From: Sphaerosporella brunnea
Taxonomy: Eukaryota > Ascomycota > Pezizomycetes > Pezizales > Pyronemataceae
Assembly: GCA_008704415.1 (NCBI GenBank)
Contig: VXIS01000037.1
Location: 124,001 to 188,000, forward strand
DNA: 64,000 bases
Direction: 5' to 3'
The translations under genes and the position numbers were made by a program. The notes under the pieces are model-generated. The model saw nothing but the letters and a program-made list of their open reading frames with translations. It had not been told where the DNA came from and did no database searches. Positions 35,221-45,999 of this stretch are shown piece after piece (the stretch's first letter is position 1; every line of letters starts with the position of its first letter).

Positions 35221-36911
35221 ATGGCCGAGGGAGGAGCAGAGAGAGAGGTGCTCAAGGCGGAGAAGGATTGTACGTCGCGGGGTACCCTGAGCAGCTTGGG
35301 GCGCAGAAGCTAATCTGGATGCCGTTACAAAGACACCGAGCAGCTGGACAAGGAGCTTCCGGAGATCATAGCCCTTGCGAAGGTACCGAATTCTTCTTTG
35401 CTTCTGCTAACTAGCAAGCTAACGTCGGCGGTGGTGCTACAGTCCGGCGGCGGTCTCAACCTTCAACAAGCCATCGAGAAACTCACGGTGCTTGAGAAGC
35501 AAACCCGGCAGGTCCGATACCATCACTTCGCTCGGCCTCATCACGACGGCTACTGATGACGTTCCCAGGCATCCGATCTACCCTCCACTACGCGAATACT
35601 CGAGACGATAGTCACGTTATGCAAAGAAGCTGGCGACTGGAACCTCATGAACGAGAACATCCAGATTCTGTCCAAGAAGCATGGCCAGCTCAAGATTGCG
35701 ATCACGAAGATGGTGCAGCTCGTGATGAAGTTCCTGTCGGAAACTCCCAGCATTGAGACTAAGCTATCTGTGATCGACACGCTGCGGACAGTGACGGAAG
35801 GAAAGGTCTATAGTTCCTACAGCCGAGCTTGGATGGAGGGACAAGCGCTGACTGTTCGCCATCTAGATCTTTGTCGAAGTCGAGCGAGCTCGTGTGACCC
35901 GTGAGCTATCGGCCATCAAGAAGGCGCAAGGCAACCTCGGCGAAGCCAAGAACGTTCTCTGCGAGCTCCAGGTCGAGACATTCGGCTCTATGGACCGCAA
36001 GGAGAAGACCGACTTCATCCTACTGCAAGTAGGCCTCTGTATAGAACACGGAGACTACGGACAGGCGCTGGTCCTATCGCGCAAGATCTCTACTAAATGG
36101 TTCAATACCGAAGTCAGCCGAAAGGACGAGGAGATCATGAACTTAAAGCTGCGTTTCTACGAGCAGCAAATCCAGCTAGCAAAGCAAGAGAGCAACTACC
36201 TGGAGGTATGCAAGCACTACCGCGCAATCCTGGACACCCCCTCGGTCGCTGCCGACGACGAGAAACTGCGCGTGACTTACGAGCGCATCGTCTACTACGT
36301 GATCCTAGCCCCATACGACAACGAGCAGTCGGATCTTCTGCACCGCATCCACGCGGACCCGAACCTGCTCCGCCTGGTTCCGCAGCAGGAAACCCTGTTG
36401 AAGCTCTTCACCATCATCGAGTTGATGCCGTGGTCCCGCGTGGCCCAGCGCTTCGAATCGATGCTGCGAGCCACCGAGGTGTTCGGCGTCGACGACCCCC
36501 AGGGACCGCGTCGCTGGGAAGACCTCCGTAAGCGCGTCATCGAGCACAATGTGCGCGTTGTCGCCAAGTACTACACCCGCATCCGCATGGACCGTCTCAA
36601 GACGCTGCTGGACCTGGACGAGGACGAGACGGAGACGTATCTGTCCAAGCTGGTGTGCGAGAAGACAGTCAACGCTAAGATTGACCGGCCGGCTGGAATC
36701 GTAACGTTTGGCACCGCGAGGGATGCGGATGATGTGCTTAACGAGTGGAGCGGGAATATGAAGAGTCTCTTGGGATTGCTGGAGAGGATCGATCATCTCA
36801 TCACTAAGGTATGTTCACACCGTGCATTAAAAAAATTGCAGGCTGCTAATGATCAAATAGGAGGAGATGATGGCCAACATCGCGCCGAAGCAGAAGGGAA
36901 AAGGTAAATAG
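35221..36911 (+). CDS. RPN5: 26S proteasome regulatory subunit Rpn5, 465 aa
   Basis: Lid subunit of the 19S regulatory particle (human PSMD12). Six exons: 35221-35269, 35333-35382, 35443-35511, 35569-35805, 35867-36808 and 36861-36911. The introns are 63, 60, 57, 61 and 52 bp. Typical blocks are TEQLDKELPEIIALAK, then ILSKKHGQLKIAITKMVQ, then IFVEVERARVTRELSAIK, GLCIEHGDYGQALVLSRK and a C-terminal PCI domain with MDRLKTLLDLDEDETETYLS then IDRPAGIVTF. The final small exon supplies EEMMANIAPKQKGKGK, which reading through the preceding intron would lose. The length fits the family (about 445-490 aa). Confidence 0.95.
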
Positions 36912-37779
36912 GATATTCTCCGCGTAGTTGATCCGGCGGTCGGGGGGATTCCATGCCGTGTATAATAATTGCATGATGGATGGCCAAAATATGTGGTCTG
37001 TGATACATGGTTCCGTTTTTTTTGGTTGCTATGATGGGACATGAAGTATTACTCGACTTTTAGATGATTTTCCAATGCGGAACGGCTCGACATCTGACTA
37101 GCATGGAACGGCTAAACCCCTCTATTATTGTGTACCTATCAATCGAGTGAATTAAGTAGCGGGACAACGGTCAAAACGCACCAAAACTGGTACTTTTGCG
37201 AGGCTTAAAACACCATCTCAAAGCTTTAGGAACCATTTCAAGAGAATAGCATGTAAGCCTCAACCGGGGATTCGGTCTGGTATCCAAGAGAAAGCTCGTG
37301 AAGGGGGTTGCACTGGTCACTGTTGACGGGAATCACTCTGTCCGTTCACGGGCTGTGGAGTAGAACAGGGGAGACGTCTCAAAGAAAGCTATCTAATCCG
37401 CAATACATACTATCAACTGCAACGACAAAGCCCATCTTCCCGGCGTAAATCCGCAACAGATACACAAAAACCGCAATCAAATAACTCCCTTCCCCCCATC
37501 CCCGTTGCTATCGAGCGCTTAGCTCACCACCTATCACCCGCACCTCACACTAACTGGGCTTGGCGTCTTGTCTCTTTCACGACTTAGGTCTTTTACATGA
37601 CAATAGTTTCATACGCTACGCCAGCATCCTCAGTGCACTCATTGAGATTTTTTTTAATAAATAGATTTCACGGAGTACGGAGAGAACTTCACGAAATCCA
37701 CGGGATATGGAGCATAATAGCCGAAAAAAAATATAATCATAGCCCACACACTCCAAACCGCATTCTACCAATCCTCCCC
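36912..37779. other. Convergent intergenic interval
   Basis: Lies between RPN5 (plus) and the 185-residue protein gene (minus), so it holds both 3' ends. A T-rich stretch lies near 37014-37025. A plus-strand frame at 37597-38028 runs antisense to the neighbouring gene and is treated as its shadow. Confidence 0.5.
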
Positions 37780-38463
37780 TCAAATCCCCTCCTGTTGAAA
37801 CTTCTCCACCCTCGAATGCTGCTTCTCTTTGCCTCCCTGATATACATGTTGCGGATTAAACTTCTCTGGGGCCTCACCGGGGCGGATCTCAGGCTGGTGC
37901 ACTTCGCTGTGACCATACTTAGCCAAGCCCACATCCTCCTTCTTCCGTTTGGGGCGGCCGTCGTGATGCAGCTCCTCGCTGGTCTGCCCATACACGGGAC
38001 GCAGGAAGGGTTTGTTCAGATCCTTTGACGTGGGGCCAGGCATGTCCTCGATGCCGACCGGCGACTCGGCCACGTACTCCTCCGGCGGCGGCGGCATGTA
38101 CGTGCGCGGGTAGTAGGTGTGTTCCGGCGGCGCGGAGCCGGGCGGGAGCTTTTGGCAGTGGAATTGGGGCGCGCGGTCGGCCGGGTGCTGCTTTTTGCCC
38201 GGTTTGTGCTGCGAGCGTTTTAGCAAGCTTCCTTCCCTCTTCCACCACCACCACTGCCTCCGCCTCCTAGCTATCTGGAAGCAAAAAAGACAAAAGGAGG
38301 GAGAAGGGGTTTTGGGGGGGGGAGGGGAACAGACCCAATCCTGCTCCTGCTGCGACGGGGCCGACGGCGGCACCCTGGCATGGAAAGCGCCCTGGTTTTT
38401 GACGGCGTCGAGGTTTGCGGCTGGCCGGACTTTGCGTTCTTTCGGCGGGGGTGGGGACGGCAT
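37780..38463 (-). CDS. Conserved short Pro-rich fungal protein, 185 aa
   Basis: Starts MPSPPPPKERKVRPAANLDA with VKNQGAFHARVPP close behind. A similar N-terminal signature (ANLDAVK..GAFHA.VPP) recurs in uncharacterised ascomycete proteins. Later blocks are LPPGSAPPEHTYYP, MPGPTSKDLNK and YGQTSEELHHDGRPKRK. Two exons: 38463-38335 and 38208-37780. The intervening 126 bp has a GTCTGT donor, a long pyrimidine tract, a TGCTAAAAC branch motif and a CGCAG acceptor. It is also open and a multiple of three, so retention would insert 42 residues (including RRRRQWWWWKREG) without a frameshift. The far upstream ATG at 38712 is rejected because its extension is low-complexity UTR-like sequence. Function unknown; the protein is hydrophilic and probably disordered. 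Confidence 0.7.
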   Translation of the reverse strand: MPSPPPPKERKVRPAANLDAVKNQGAFHARVPPSAPSQQEQDWVCSPPPPKTPSPSFCLFCFQIARRRRQWWWWKREGSLLKRSQHKPGKKQHPADRAPQFHCQKLPPGSAPPEHTYYPRTYMPPPPEEYVAESPVGIEDMPGPTSKDLNKPFLRPVYGQTSEELHHDGRPKRKKEDVGLAKYGHSEVHQPEIRPGEAPEKFNPQHVYQGGKEKQHSRVEKFQQEGI

Positions 38464-40276
38464 TATTATTATTCTTTTTTTTCTTCTAACTTTCTTTCTC
38501 TCCTTCTGTGGTTTGTTTTTCTGGTGCTGATGCGTTGCGAAATATATTATATACCCCAGATGGAGGGGTGACGTAAACGGCCGGTATACGGAGTTTGACG
38601 TCAGGAAGCGGTAACCGCCCCCCTCTCCGAGGGAGGTGGAGGGAAAGTCTGGACTGACTGTGGGTTTCGATCTTCTGTCGGAGTCCGCGGGAGTCTGAGC
38701 ATGGCCTGTCACTCGTGGCGGACTAGGGGTGGATGAGCATGATATACCAATATCAGTTACGATATTTCACCATAAATTTCAGAGCTAAGGTAAAAAACTA
38801 CAGTGAAACGGTTGGAGTTGCACCGAGCCCGCGTGATGGCTCATGATTCACATTATTTATTTTGGACTTTCTTCGATGTCGCTCCGTCCCCCCGCCTGGT
38901 GTTTAAACCGAACACAGGGCCGCCCTCACAAGCTCATCTTCGAGTTCCATCAATTCCGCCTCGATTTCTACCTGGTCCCAACTACGTGGCTGCCTAAAGA
39001 AACGATTCAAAATGCGCCTACTAGTATTTACACGGATGTAGGATAACTTGTCTGCGCGCGCTCCGCTGTCAGGCGATTCCGCTTTTTGTCGTGGATCAAG
39101 TTTCTAATAGAAAATGACCGCTCCCAGGGTAGAGAGTTGAGAGAGTGTGAAGGAGCCTGAGGGCAAGCTCAGCAAGATCCGGTGCAAAAGGGGGGTGGGG
39201 GGGGGGCCATTTCTTCCCGGAAATATAACAGCATTGTTTGCCAGTGCCCAAATATGGCTTTAGCCACGGAAAAGGGTCTTGTGACGGCTGGTGATGACAA
39301 TCGGGTTTGCGCAAGTCCTTCCTGATGAAAAAGGCACACTTTGTCCGCATCTTCCAAGGTATAGGGCTTTTCGTCGTGCACAACAGTGACAGGAGCAACG
39401 ACCTGGATGTCTTCCAACAGCTTAGGTACCGGTTTTACCTTTGCACCTTGCGGCGCATCACGTATTCCAAAAATTGGCCTGAGTTTCAGGGTCTGGGTGG
39501 CGAGGCATTTTGTTAACTTGAATGGGCTTGCTGGTGTGAAGTTGGAAGAGCCTGAAGGCCACTTTATCCGGGAATCGCCAGTGCTCTCTATTCCACCTCT
39601 ACAATGTAATTTTACCTGAACGTACCTAATCGAGCCGTAATTGGAAGGGTTTAGAAGTTAGAAACTGTGTGTGAAAGGGTCCTCCCGTACCCGTTGGGCT
39701 GATTTTCAAGAGTAAAGCGATCGTTGCCTTCACATCACCGCCCCAATCACCTTGCATGACCCTTCTAAACCCTTCTGGACGGCTGCGGGAAGTCTTCCAT
39801 TATCGACCCCTATAGCAGACGTCCCCCTAAATTAGGTCATCACCAATCCCATAAGCATCGAGTCATCGACTCAACCAGAGCAACCGCTCTCTCTCTATTC
39901 AGCCCCCCCCCCCCCAAATCCTCCACAATCTACCCAAAGCAAAGAAAAAAAAGTAAAAACGAACCAGAAACCAATGTTTGACCATGAGACCCTATGATGA
40001 TGATGATGATGATGATGATGGTGATGATGATGGTTATGATGATATGATGCTGCTAAACACAGAAAAACAGAACACGCCGACCAGAAACGCCATCCCCCGC
40101 TCCGCCCCGCCTCCCCTCACGTACAACAACAATATGCCCTCGCAATAGAAAAGTAGGAAAGGGAAAAAATCTGAAACGATGAGAAAGTAGATGAATTTGA
40201 AAAGAAAATTTTCGCTCCTCTCTTGTGCACCAGAGTTATAGTCTGGATTTTTGAGAGAAATATACTTATCAGTTGA
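38464..40276. other. Intergenic with a possible broken frame
   Basis: On the minus strand, about 39650 down to 39169 is open without an ATG and contains LKLRPIFGIRDAPQGAKV, then VVAPVTVVHDEKPYTLED. It is preceded by another open stretch in a different frame near 39750. It may be a gene fragment, but I do not recognise it. A run of 13 C lies at 39903-39915 and an ATG/GAT trinucleotide microsatellite at 39993-40032. Confidence 0.4.
39993..40032. repeat. GAT/ATG microsatellite
   Basis: About 13 tandem trinucleotides (TGATGATGAT..), with one GGT interruption near 40020. It lies downstream of the stop codon of the minus-strand coiled-coil gene, so it is probably in its 3' UTR or flank. Confidence 0.85.
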
Positions 40277-40691
40277 CTACTCCTTATCCACCTCCTCTTC
40301 ACCATCCTTCTTGGGCTCCTCACCGCCAAGGGGCATAAACCCCCTCCTGTCGACTGCACCCACCGGCACGTCGGGACTCGCCAGACTACTAGGGCTGCCC
40401 TCATGACGACTTCTGAGATATTCGCGAAGCGCAACAATGTCCCTCGCATTTTCTGCAGTCGCTTCATGCTGCTCTGCCATCTTCGCAGACACCCCCTCGG
40501 TCCACTCGCGAATGTCGTTCATGCGGCCTTGATACTCGTCGATGTGACACTCCAGGCGCTTCTTCCAATCTTCGAACTCGGCTTGGAAGCTCGCTAGATT
40601 AGTCTTGATGCGATCCTGGTCGGTGCTAAAGGTGGCAAGTTGGCGTGTGAGTGCCTCCACAGCCACCGTTAAGGCTGGATCGGGTTGCGAG

Positions 40692-40730
<39 letters not shown>

Positions 40731-43121
40731 AGAGGCGGAGTCGGGGGTGGTGCCTGCATCGCCGGGGCGATAGGAGTCAGTGAAGGAGCAGGCATGATGG
40801 CGGTGCCGCCGTTAGTGCGGGCGGCCGTGCGCTGCGCTAGCGCCTGGATCTGTTTGCTGAGCGTCTGGATCTGTAAGGAGTGGGTCTGAAACTGATTACT
40901 GAGGGTCTGGATCTGAGTTCCCGTGGACAGCCAGTTGGGGTTGCGGAGGGCTAATAGGTTAGCGACATTCTCGTAGAAATCTTTGGTGGACCAGCTGGAG
41001 AGCCGGTCGTCGCACTGTTTGACCGCCATCTTGATGGCTTCCGCGCCGGTCTCCACTCGAGACAGTCGCCCGTTGATGTTTTCAGGAGAGACCTCTAGGC
41101 GGGCCAATCGCTGCTTGACGTCATCGAGTACTTGAGTGAAAGTGCGGTGCATGGTGTTCAAATGAGAGGCCGTTTCTTCAGCCTGCTTTCTCAACTGGGC
41201 AGCGACGTTCTGTTTGAAGGTGAGGTGTTCGGTCATGAGCTCGGTCAGTTTCGCTTCGACTTGTCCAATGGCCTGAGTGTTCTTTTCGCATTCCTCCGTC
41301 ATGGCGTCCATGGCCCCTTCGACGAACTCCTTCAGCACCTTAGTGTTATTATCAAGTACTTCACGGGTTACTTCGCCGGTGGTCCGTACAACCGGGGGTT
41401 GTGGAGGCGCTTTCTTCTGGGCGGCGTTCAACACAGCTATATTTTCCTGGAACTCCTCATGTCGAGATTTGTGCAGTATCAGATCGGCGCTGATGCTTGA
41501 CACCCTGGACTTGACCTTTGTCATATCGTCGGCGACTGTTGATACTGTGGAATTGACCTTTGCCAGATCGTCGGTGGATGTTGATACTGTGGACTTGACC
41601 TTTGCCAAATCGTCGGCGAATGTTGATACCGTGGACTTGACCGTTGTCAGATCGTCGGCTACTGTTGATACCGTAGAATTGACCTTTGTCAGATCGTCGG
41701 AGACTGTTAATATCGCGATTTTAGACTGTGTCACACCGTCATTGATACTTGATATCACGTCGGTGGCCTCCTTCAGATCCCCCTCGAACTGCGACAGCGT
41801 GAGTAATGTCCGTGAGAATATTTCGGAGAACAATACCTGTTCGATTCTTGTGGATAGAGAGGTGAGCTTTTGCATCGAATCCGAAGCCATCAAGGCTAGC
41901 TGCTCAGCGTCATGCACCTCCGTATCCAAGGACTTCACTTTCGTATCCATAGACTTCACGTTCGTCTCCAGGGACTTCATTTTTGTCGTAAGTTGACTGA
42001 TTTCAGTATTGAAGAATGCCTGCTTAGCATCCTGTTTTCCCAAGTTGGTCTTGACGTGTGTATCGAGTTCCACCCATTCTGTAGCCCTTTTCGCGCTTTC
42101 CTCTTTCAACATCTTGACCTGATCCCGCAGTTCTTCGGTTTCAGAAGAAGTAGTAATGGTCTGTGCCACTTGCTGTGAATTGCGCTCGACTACGAGCTGC
42201 AGTAAGGTATTGAAGAACGTATCGAGCAGGTGGCCCTTCTGGTTGTACTCTTCGGTAGCTTTCGCCAGATCCTGTTCGGCCTTCGCAAAAGCGCCACAGT
42301 ACTTCTCCTTCATGATAGGAAACATCTGAAAATGGCCCTCGTACTTGAGCTTGTCATTTCTTGCGATCTCGTACTCCCTGTGGGCCTCTGCCATCTTCCA
42401 ATACGAGAACGATCCCTCTGCGATGAGCTTGCTACATATAAACATCCAGTCAGCGCCCCAACATCAGAACAAACCCGGGTTGCGAGGGCAAACAGCAGAA
42501 AAGAAGCAGGACTAGCCTTGCGCTTGTGTTTGACATATCCAAGCCACCAAAAATAACTTCCGGAGGTGTGCCAGAGAGAGAATTGGCTAGAGGCGGGTGT
42601 ACGCCATTGAGGGAATTGATTACAGGCGAGGGAGCCAGCGTGTTTCCCGCTTCCGAAGCAGGAGTGCGAGCGCCAGCCGAAGATCCTCCGTAAGCGCGCT
42701 CATTCGAATCCCTTCTATTATGTCCAGCTCTGTGGCGGTCGTCGTCGTCGCGGGTATTTCTCCTTTGGGGCGGGGGAGGGGGAGGGGCGTAGCGAGGCGC
42801 AGCATCCTGCATCGACACGTCTCTCGGTGAAGCCTCGACGCTTCTGCGACCGTTGTTGCTGCCGGAGCCTCTCCTCGACGCCGAGGTGTCGATGGTTGGG
42901 AGGTTCCTTGGGTTGGGGAAATGCGGTGACGAGGAAGCTGTGGTGGGCTGTTTTGCAGGTGAGGCAAACGCTCGATCTCTGCTGGAGCCGTCGTGTGAAG
43001 GCGGCTCCATCTTGGAGGTGGGTTTGCGGTCGCTGTTGCTGCTGCTGCCGGTGCCGTTGCCGTTGCCGCCTCTGTCTCGGTCGCGGGTATCTGTTCCGCC
43101 CATGTGGATGTCGCGCGGCAT
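40277..43121 (-). CDS. Long coiled-coil protein with 14-residue repeats, 919 aa
   Basis: Family not recognised. Two exons: 43121-42517 and 42431-40277. The joining intron (85 bp) is in phase only with a GC donor (AAG|GCTAGT) and a TATGTAG acceptor. The nearest GT donors break the frame or are very weak. Residues 1-200 are Arg/Ser/Pro/Asn-rich and disordered, with an RD/RG-rich start. From about 203 (KLIAEGSFSYWKMAEAHREY) the protein is almost wholly helical. It contains about five 14-residue repeats of the form DDLTKVNSTVSTVA in the middle and a Pro/Ala run (PAPAPAPAPAPAP) near 770, ending in an acidic tail. The heptad-like 14-mer suggests a rod. The GTG frame start at 43205 is rejected in favour of the ATG at 43121. 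Confidence 0.75.
41500..41745 (-). repeat. 42-bp coding tandem repeats
   Basis: The sequence encoding TVSTVADDLTKVNS-like 14-residue units is repeated about five to six times, at roughly 42-bp spacing. On the plus strand each unit contains a GATACTGTGGA-like word followed by TTGACC and CAGATCGTCGG. The unit equals two heptads, so copy-number changes keep a coiled-coil register. Confidence 0.75.
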
Positions 43122-43339
43122 GGGTTGTGGTGGGATATGGTACGTAGTGGGTTGGGTGAGTGGGCGTGGTTGTGTCTGGCGGCGCCGTGCCTCACATAGC
43201 GTCACTCAAAGCACACACCCCCCGGGTAGACGCGTTAAATTCTATATCATACCTTGAGGGTTGAGAGCCCTCAACTCCACCGACAACTCCTGCCCTACAT
43301 GTCCGCCCCTACAGATGAACCCATTGACCCCTGAGAACT

Positions 43340-44218
43340 GGTGCCGGCAGTTTCGTCTCTATCTTTGTCGTTCGTGGTGGGCCCGTTGCATTCGAGATCG
43401 TCCACGATCGCCAAAACCACGAGATACTGAAGAAGGAATACGAGGCACTAAGCTATTTATACACGGCTTGCCCGTTTGTTTGTTCAAGCTTCCGAAACCA
43501 CTCGCTTTTTGCGATGCCGTGCACGAGGTTCTGCTCGCAGCTCCGCCCGCCCTTGTTCAGTCGAGGAGCCCCCGGATTGCGCACCGCCAGCCAACTCTTG
43601 TCACGGCCTCATTTTTCGACGTGCTAGGTGTAGCAACCCGATATGCGCCATGAGCCGCGGCTTTGCGCTGCCGGGAAACATCGGCGGACCGATCCGCTCG
43701 CAGTTCATGCCAGCTGCCATTACCACCAGCCCCAATCTCTGCAGATTGTACTTCGGCAAGGCAAAAGCTTCAACACGAACAACTTCCCCTTGGACGTCCG
43801 CCGGTACGAGTGGCTGCGTGCGACTCTCAGTCAAGAGTTGCGAGTGGATCTTCCTTCGGCAGAAAAGGTTGTTCTGGAGATGGGAGAAATGCTGGGTAGA
43901 ATCCACTGGCTGGGAGGTTACGATGCCCGCGACGTAGAGTTCATCATGGGCGGCGATGGATTCACAGGAGTAGTTTCTACGTCATCGACTTCAACCAGGT
44001 GCGGCCATGGGGGAGGTCTCCCGAAGACGTTTCGAGACTGCTCGACGCATTCTTCCAAAATGATCCATATTATCCCAGGCCCTCGTGACGGCGGCTCCTT
44101 ATACAGGAGATTCCGGGAAGGATACTTACTGGCATACCCTCCAACGGACTGTGGCCGCTCCATTGTGGAAGCCTTCCTAACTGCTATCGAGAAAAAGGAT
44201 GGAATAGTGGGATGAGTG
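43340..44218 (+). pseudogene. DUF3669-family pseudogene (frameshifted)
   Basis: Fragments in alternating frames follow the fungal DUF3669 family in order: VAFEIVHDRQNHEILKKEYE then a shift to LFKLPKPLAFCDAVHE, then SRGFALPGNIGGPIRSQFMP, then LCRLYFGKAKA, NNFPLDVRRYEWL, MLGRIHWLGGYDARDVEFIM, FYVIDFNQVRPWG in another frame, DAFFQNDPYYPRP, and back to LYRRFREGYLLAYPPTDCGR ending at TGA 44216-44218. At least four frame changes are needed, and none has convincing splice sites, so I call it dead. The expected middle domain of the family is poorly preserved. Assignment is from family memory. Confidence 0.72.
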
Positions 44219-45143
44219 AGAGCTTGATAGATTGTGTTTTTTTAGGAGCCAACTGATGTTATGTTATCAGACATTTACTTCTGCACGACTCACTTACCCA
44301 GGTTACACAACCATTCAACTGACTGCGGGAGCGGCGGTTGACTGGTTAAATATCGATAGAGTATGGAGAGTGCGGTGATACAAACAAAGGAAGTCGAGTC
44401 ACTCGGTGGGTCCACATTTCCTTTGGCGCTCAGTTCCGACAAGAGAAGGCTTATCCTGCGGAATACATACCAAAGTTGGTCGATCGAGTTGTACTGTAGC
44501 GATGGCTTCTGAGGAGGAGTACATGTTCTCTTTGTCTTTCTACTTCAGGAGGCCCACCGCCGTGGGTTTGGAGTTACCATACGAAATAGCGCGAGTTGTG
44601 GTATGCGAGTTGCAGCGAGCATTCCGCACCCGGCGACGGCCCCAGTACAGCAACGACTTCCAAGATGCCCACTCAGAACAATTGCTTGACGCCCGAATGA
44701 CTCCTTGCCGTACGCGCCCTTGTTGGAGAGTGCTCCCAAGCACACTACGATAAAACATCTTACCCTGAGTGGGGCGGAGTACATGGAAGAGCTACTTTCG
44801 AGCAAAAACTCCCCGGCGTTTTCTCGATCTGGGAGTGGCTGATATTTTGAGAAGAGTCGGCCATCGTTACGCGGAGGTGCCACGGTTAGAAAGGCGAAGG
44901 GTCACTCTCGACGTGGCATGAAGTTCATGGTTTCGCGCGATTGTGGATTCGGGTCGAAACCATGGCCGCGCCCCATAATCAATAATCACAAGCCAAAAAC
45001 TGACTGACTAAGCAAGCAGTGTGAATTTCTTGGCGGGTGTGCCCCACTAATTTTCGAGATCACCGCCGGAGAAAACACGTCCTTCCGAGACCGCGAAAGC
45101 CGAGCTATTCACTACCCCCGACTTCTCGCCGTATCCCATCGCC
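44219..45143. other. Intergenic, no supported gene
   Basis: Frames at 44406-44753 (plus) and 44545-44883 (minus) overlap antisense and show no domain. The last 150 bp before 45144 are the likely MHR1 promoter. Nothing else is recognised. Confidence 0.5.
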
Positions 45144-45859
45144 ATGCCTCCCAAGCCCTCGCCCAAAGTTAAATTCGTCAAGGTGATGAAGAACGCCGCC
45201 CAGCACGGGCGCAACATCTTCATCTACAACAACATCCAGACGAACCAAGTGGTGTACTCGCTGACGCGGGCGCTGAACGTGTGTTACCTGCAGCAGTTCC
45301 TCTCCTCCTGGTGTGCGCCGCTGACAAGGACGCACTCCAGAACAACGAGGCGCTAAAGCAGCTGCCATTCATAGCGAAGAAGACGAAGCCGGCGGCGCTA
45401 CGAAAAGACCACTGGGCGCCGCTCGCGACGGTGTCATTCCCCAATAGCGACATGGGACTCAAGACCTACCACATGCTTCGCGAGTTCCGCAAGCTGCACG
45501 AGACTAAATACGACCAAGCCGGCACCTTCAACATGGAGAAGAAGAAGCTGAAGTACGTGCTCATGAACCAGAAGGCGAACTCGATCGCCGATCTGGCCGA
45601 GAGCTTGCGCATCGAGATCGAGCGCGCCGACGCCGCCGGCTCCCCCATCGCTGAGGGCGACGTCTCAATCAGGTGGAGGAATACCCGGGATGCTGAGCAT
45701 GCGCAGCAGTGGCCTGGCATCGTCGTGCATGGTGACCAGGGAAGAGCAGACAGGCCATATGTCGCGCCGAAGCCGGAGGAGACTAGCCCCATTGCGGAGG
45801 CAGTGGTGGAGGCAGAGGCACCGAAGGAGGAGGCGCAGGTGGTGGCGGCGAGGGCATAA
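45144..45859 (+). CDS. MHR1: Mitochondrial ribosomal protein mL67 / Mhr1, 217 aa
   Basis: In yeast, Mhr1 is both a mitochondrial large-subunit ribosomal protein (mL67) and a factor in mitochondrial DNA recombination. Two exons: 45144-45278 and 45341-45859, with a 62-bp intron (GTGTGT donor, CGCTGAC branch, TCCAG acceptor). Diagnostic blocks are IFIYNNIQTNQVVYSLTRAL then NNEALKQLPFIAKKTKPAAL, RKDHWAPLATVSFP and LREFRKLHETKYD. The C-terminal tail (about 185-217) is Glu/Ala/Val-rich and poorly conserved in the family. Start at 45144 gives a Pro/Lys-rich leader. Mitochondrial location is inferred from the family. Confidence 0.93.
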
Positions 45860-45999
45860 ACAAAGGGGGGATTGCGGAGGAGAGTTAGGATATGTATTGA
45901 TATCATGTAACAATAGACTGCGTGGGTGGGTGACGAGATGGCCGGGTGCCGACGGGTTGCGTCACAAGTAGATGCCCGACAGAATTCTCAACAACGACC

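Noticed and set aside
37597..38028. 143-residue plus-strand frame with hydrophobic segments
   Set aside because: Largely antisense to the 185-residue conserved protein; it has no homology that I recognise.
38464..38712. Upstream start for the 185-residue protein (310-residue version)
   Set aside because: The added 83 residues include Lys/Arg runs from A-rich sequence and lack the conserved MP-start. The internal ATG matches the family pattern better.
41277..41996. 239-residue plus-strand frame rich in Ser/Thr/Val/Asp
   Set aside because: It is the antisense shadow of the 42-bp repeats in the coiled-coil gene.
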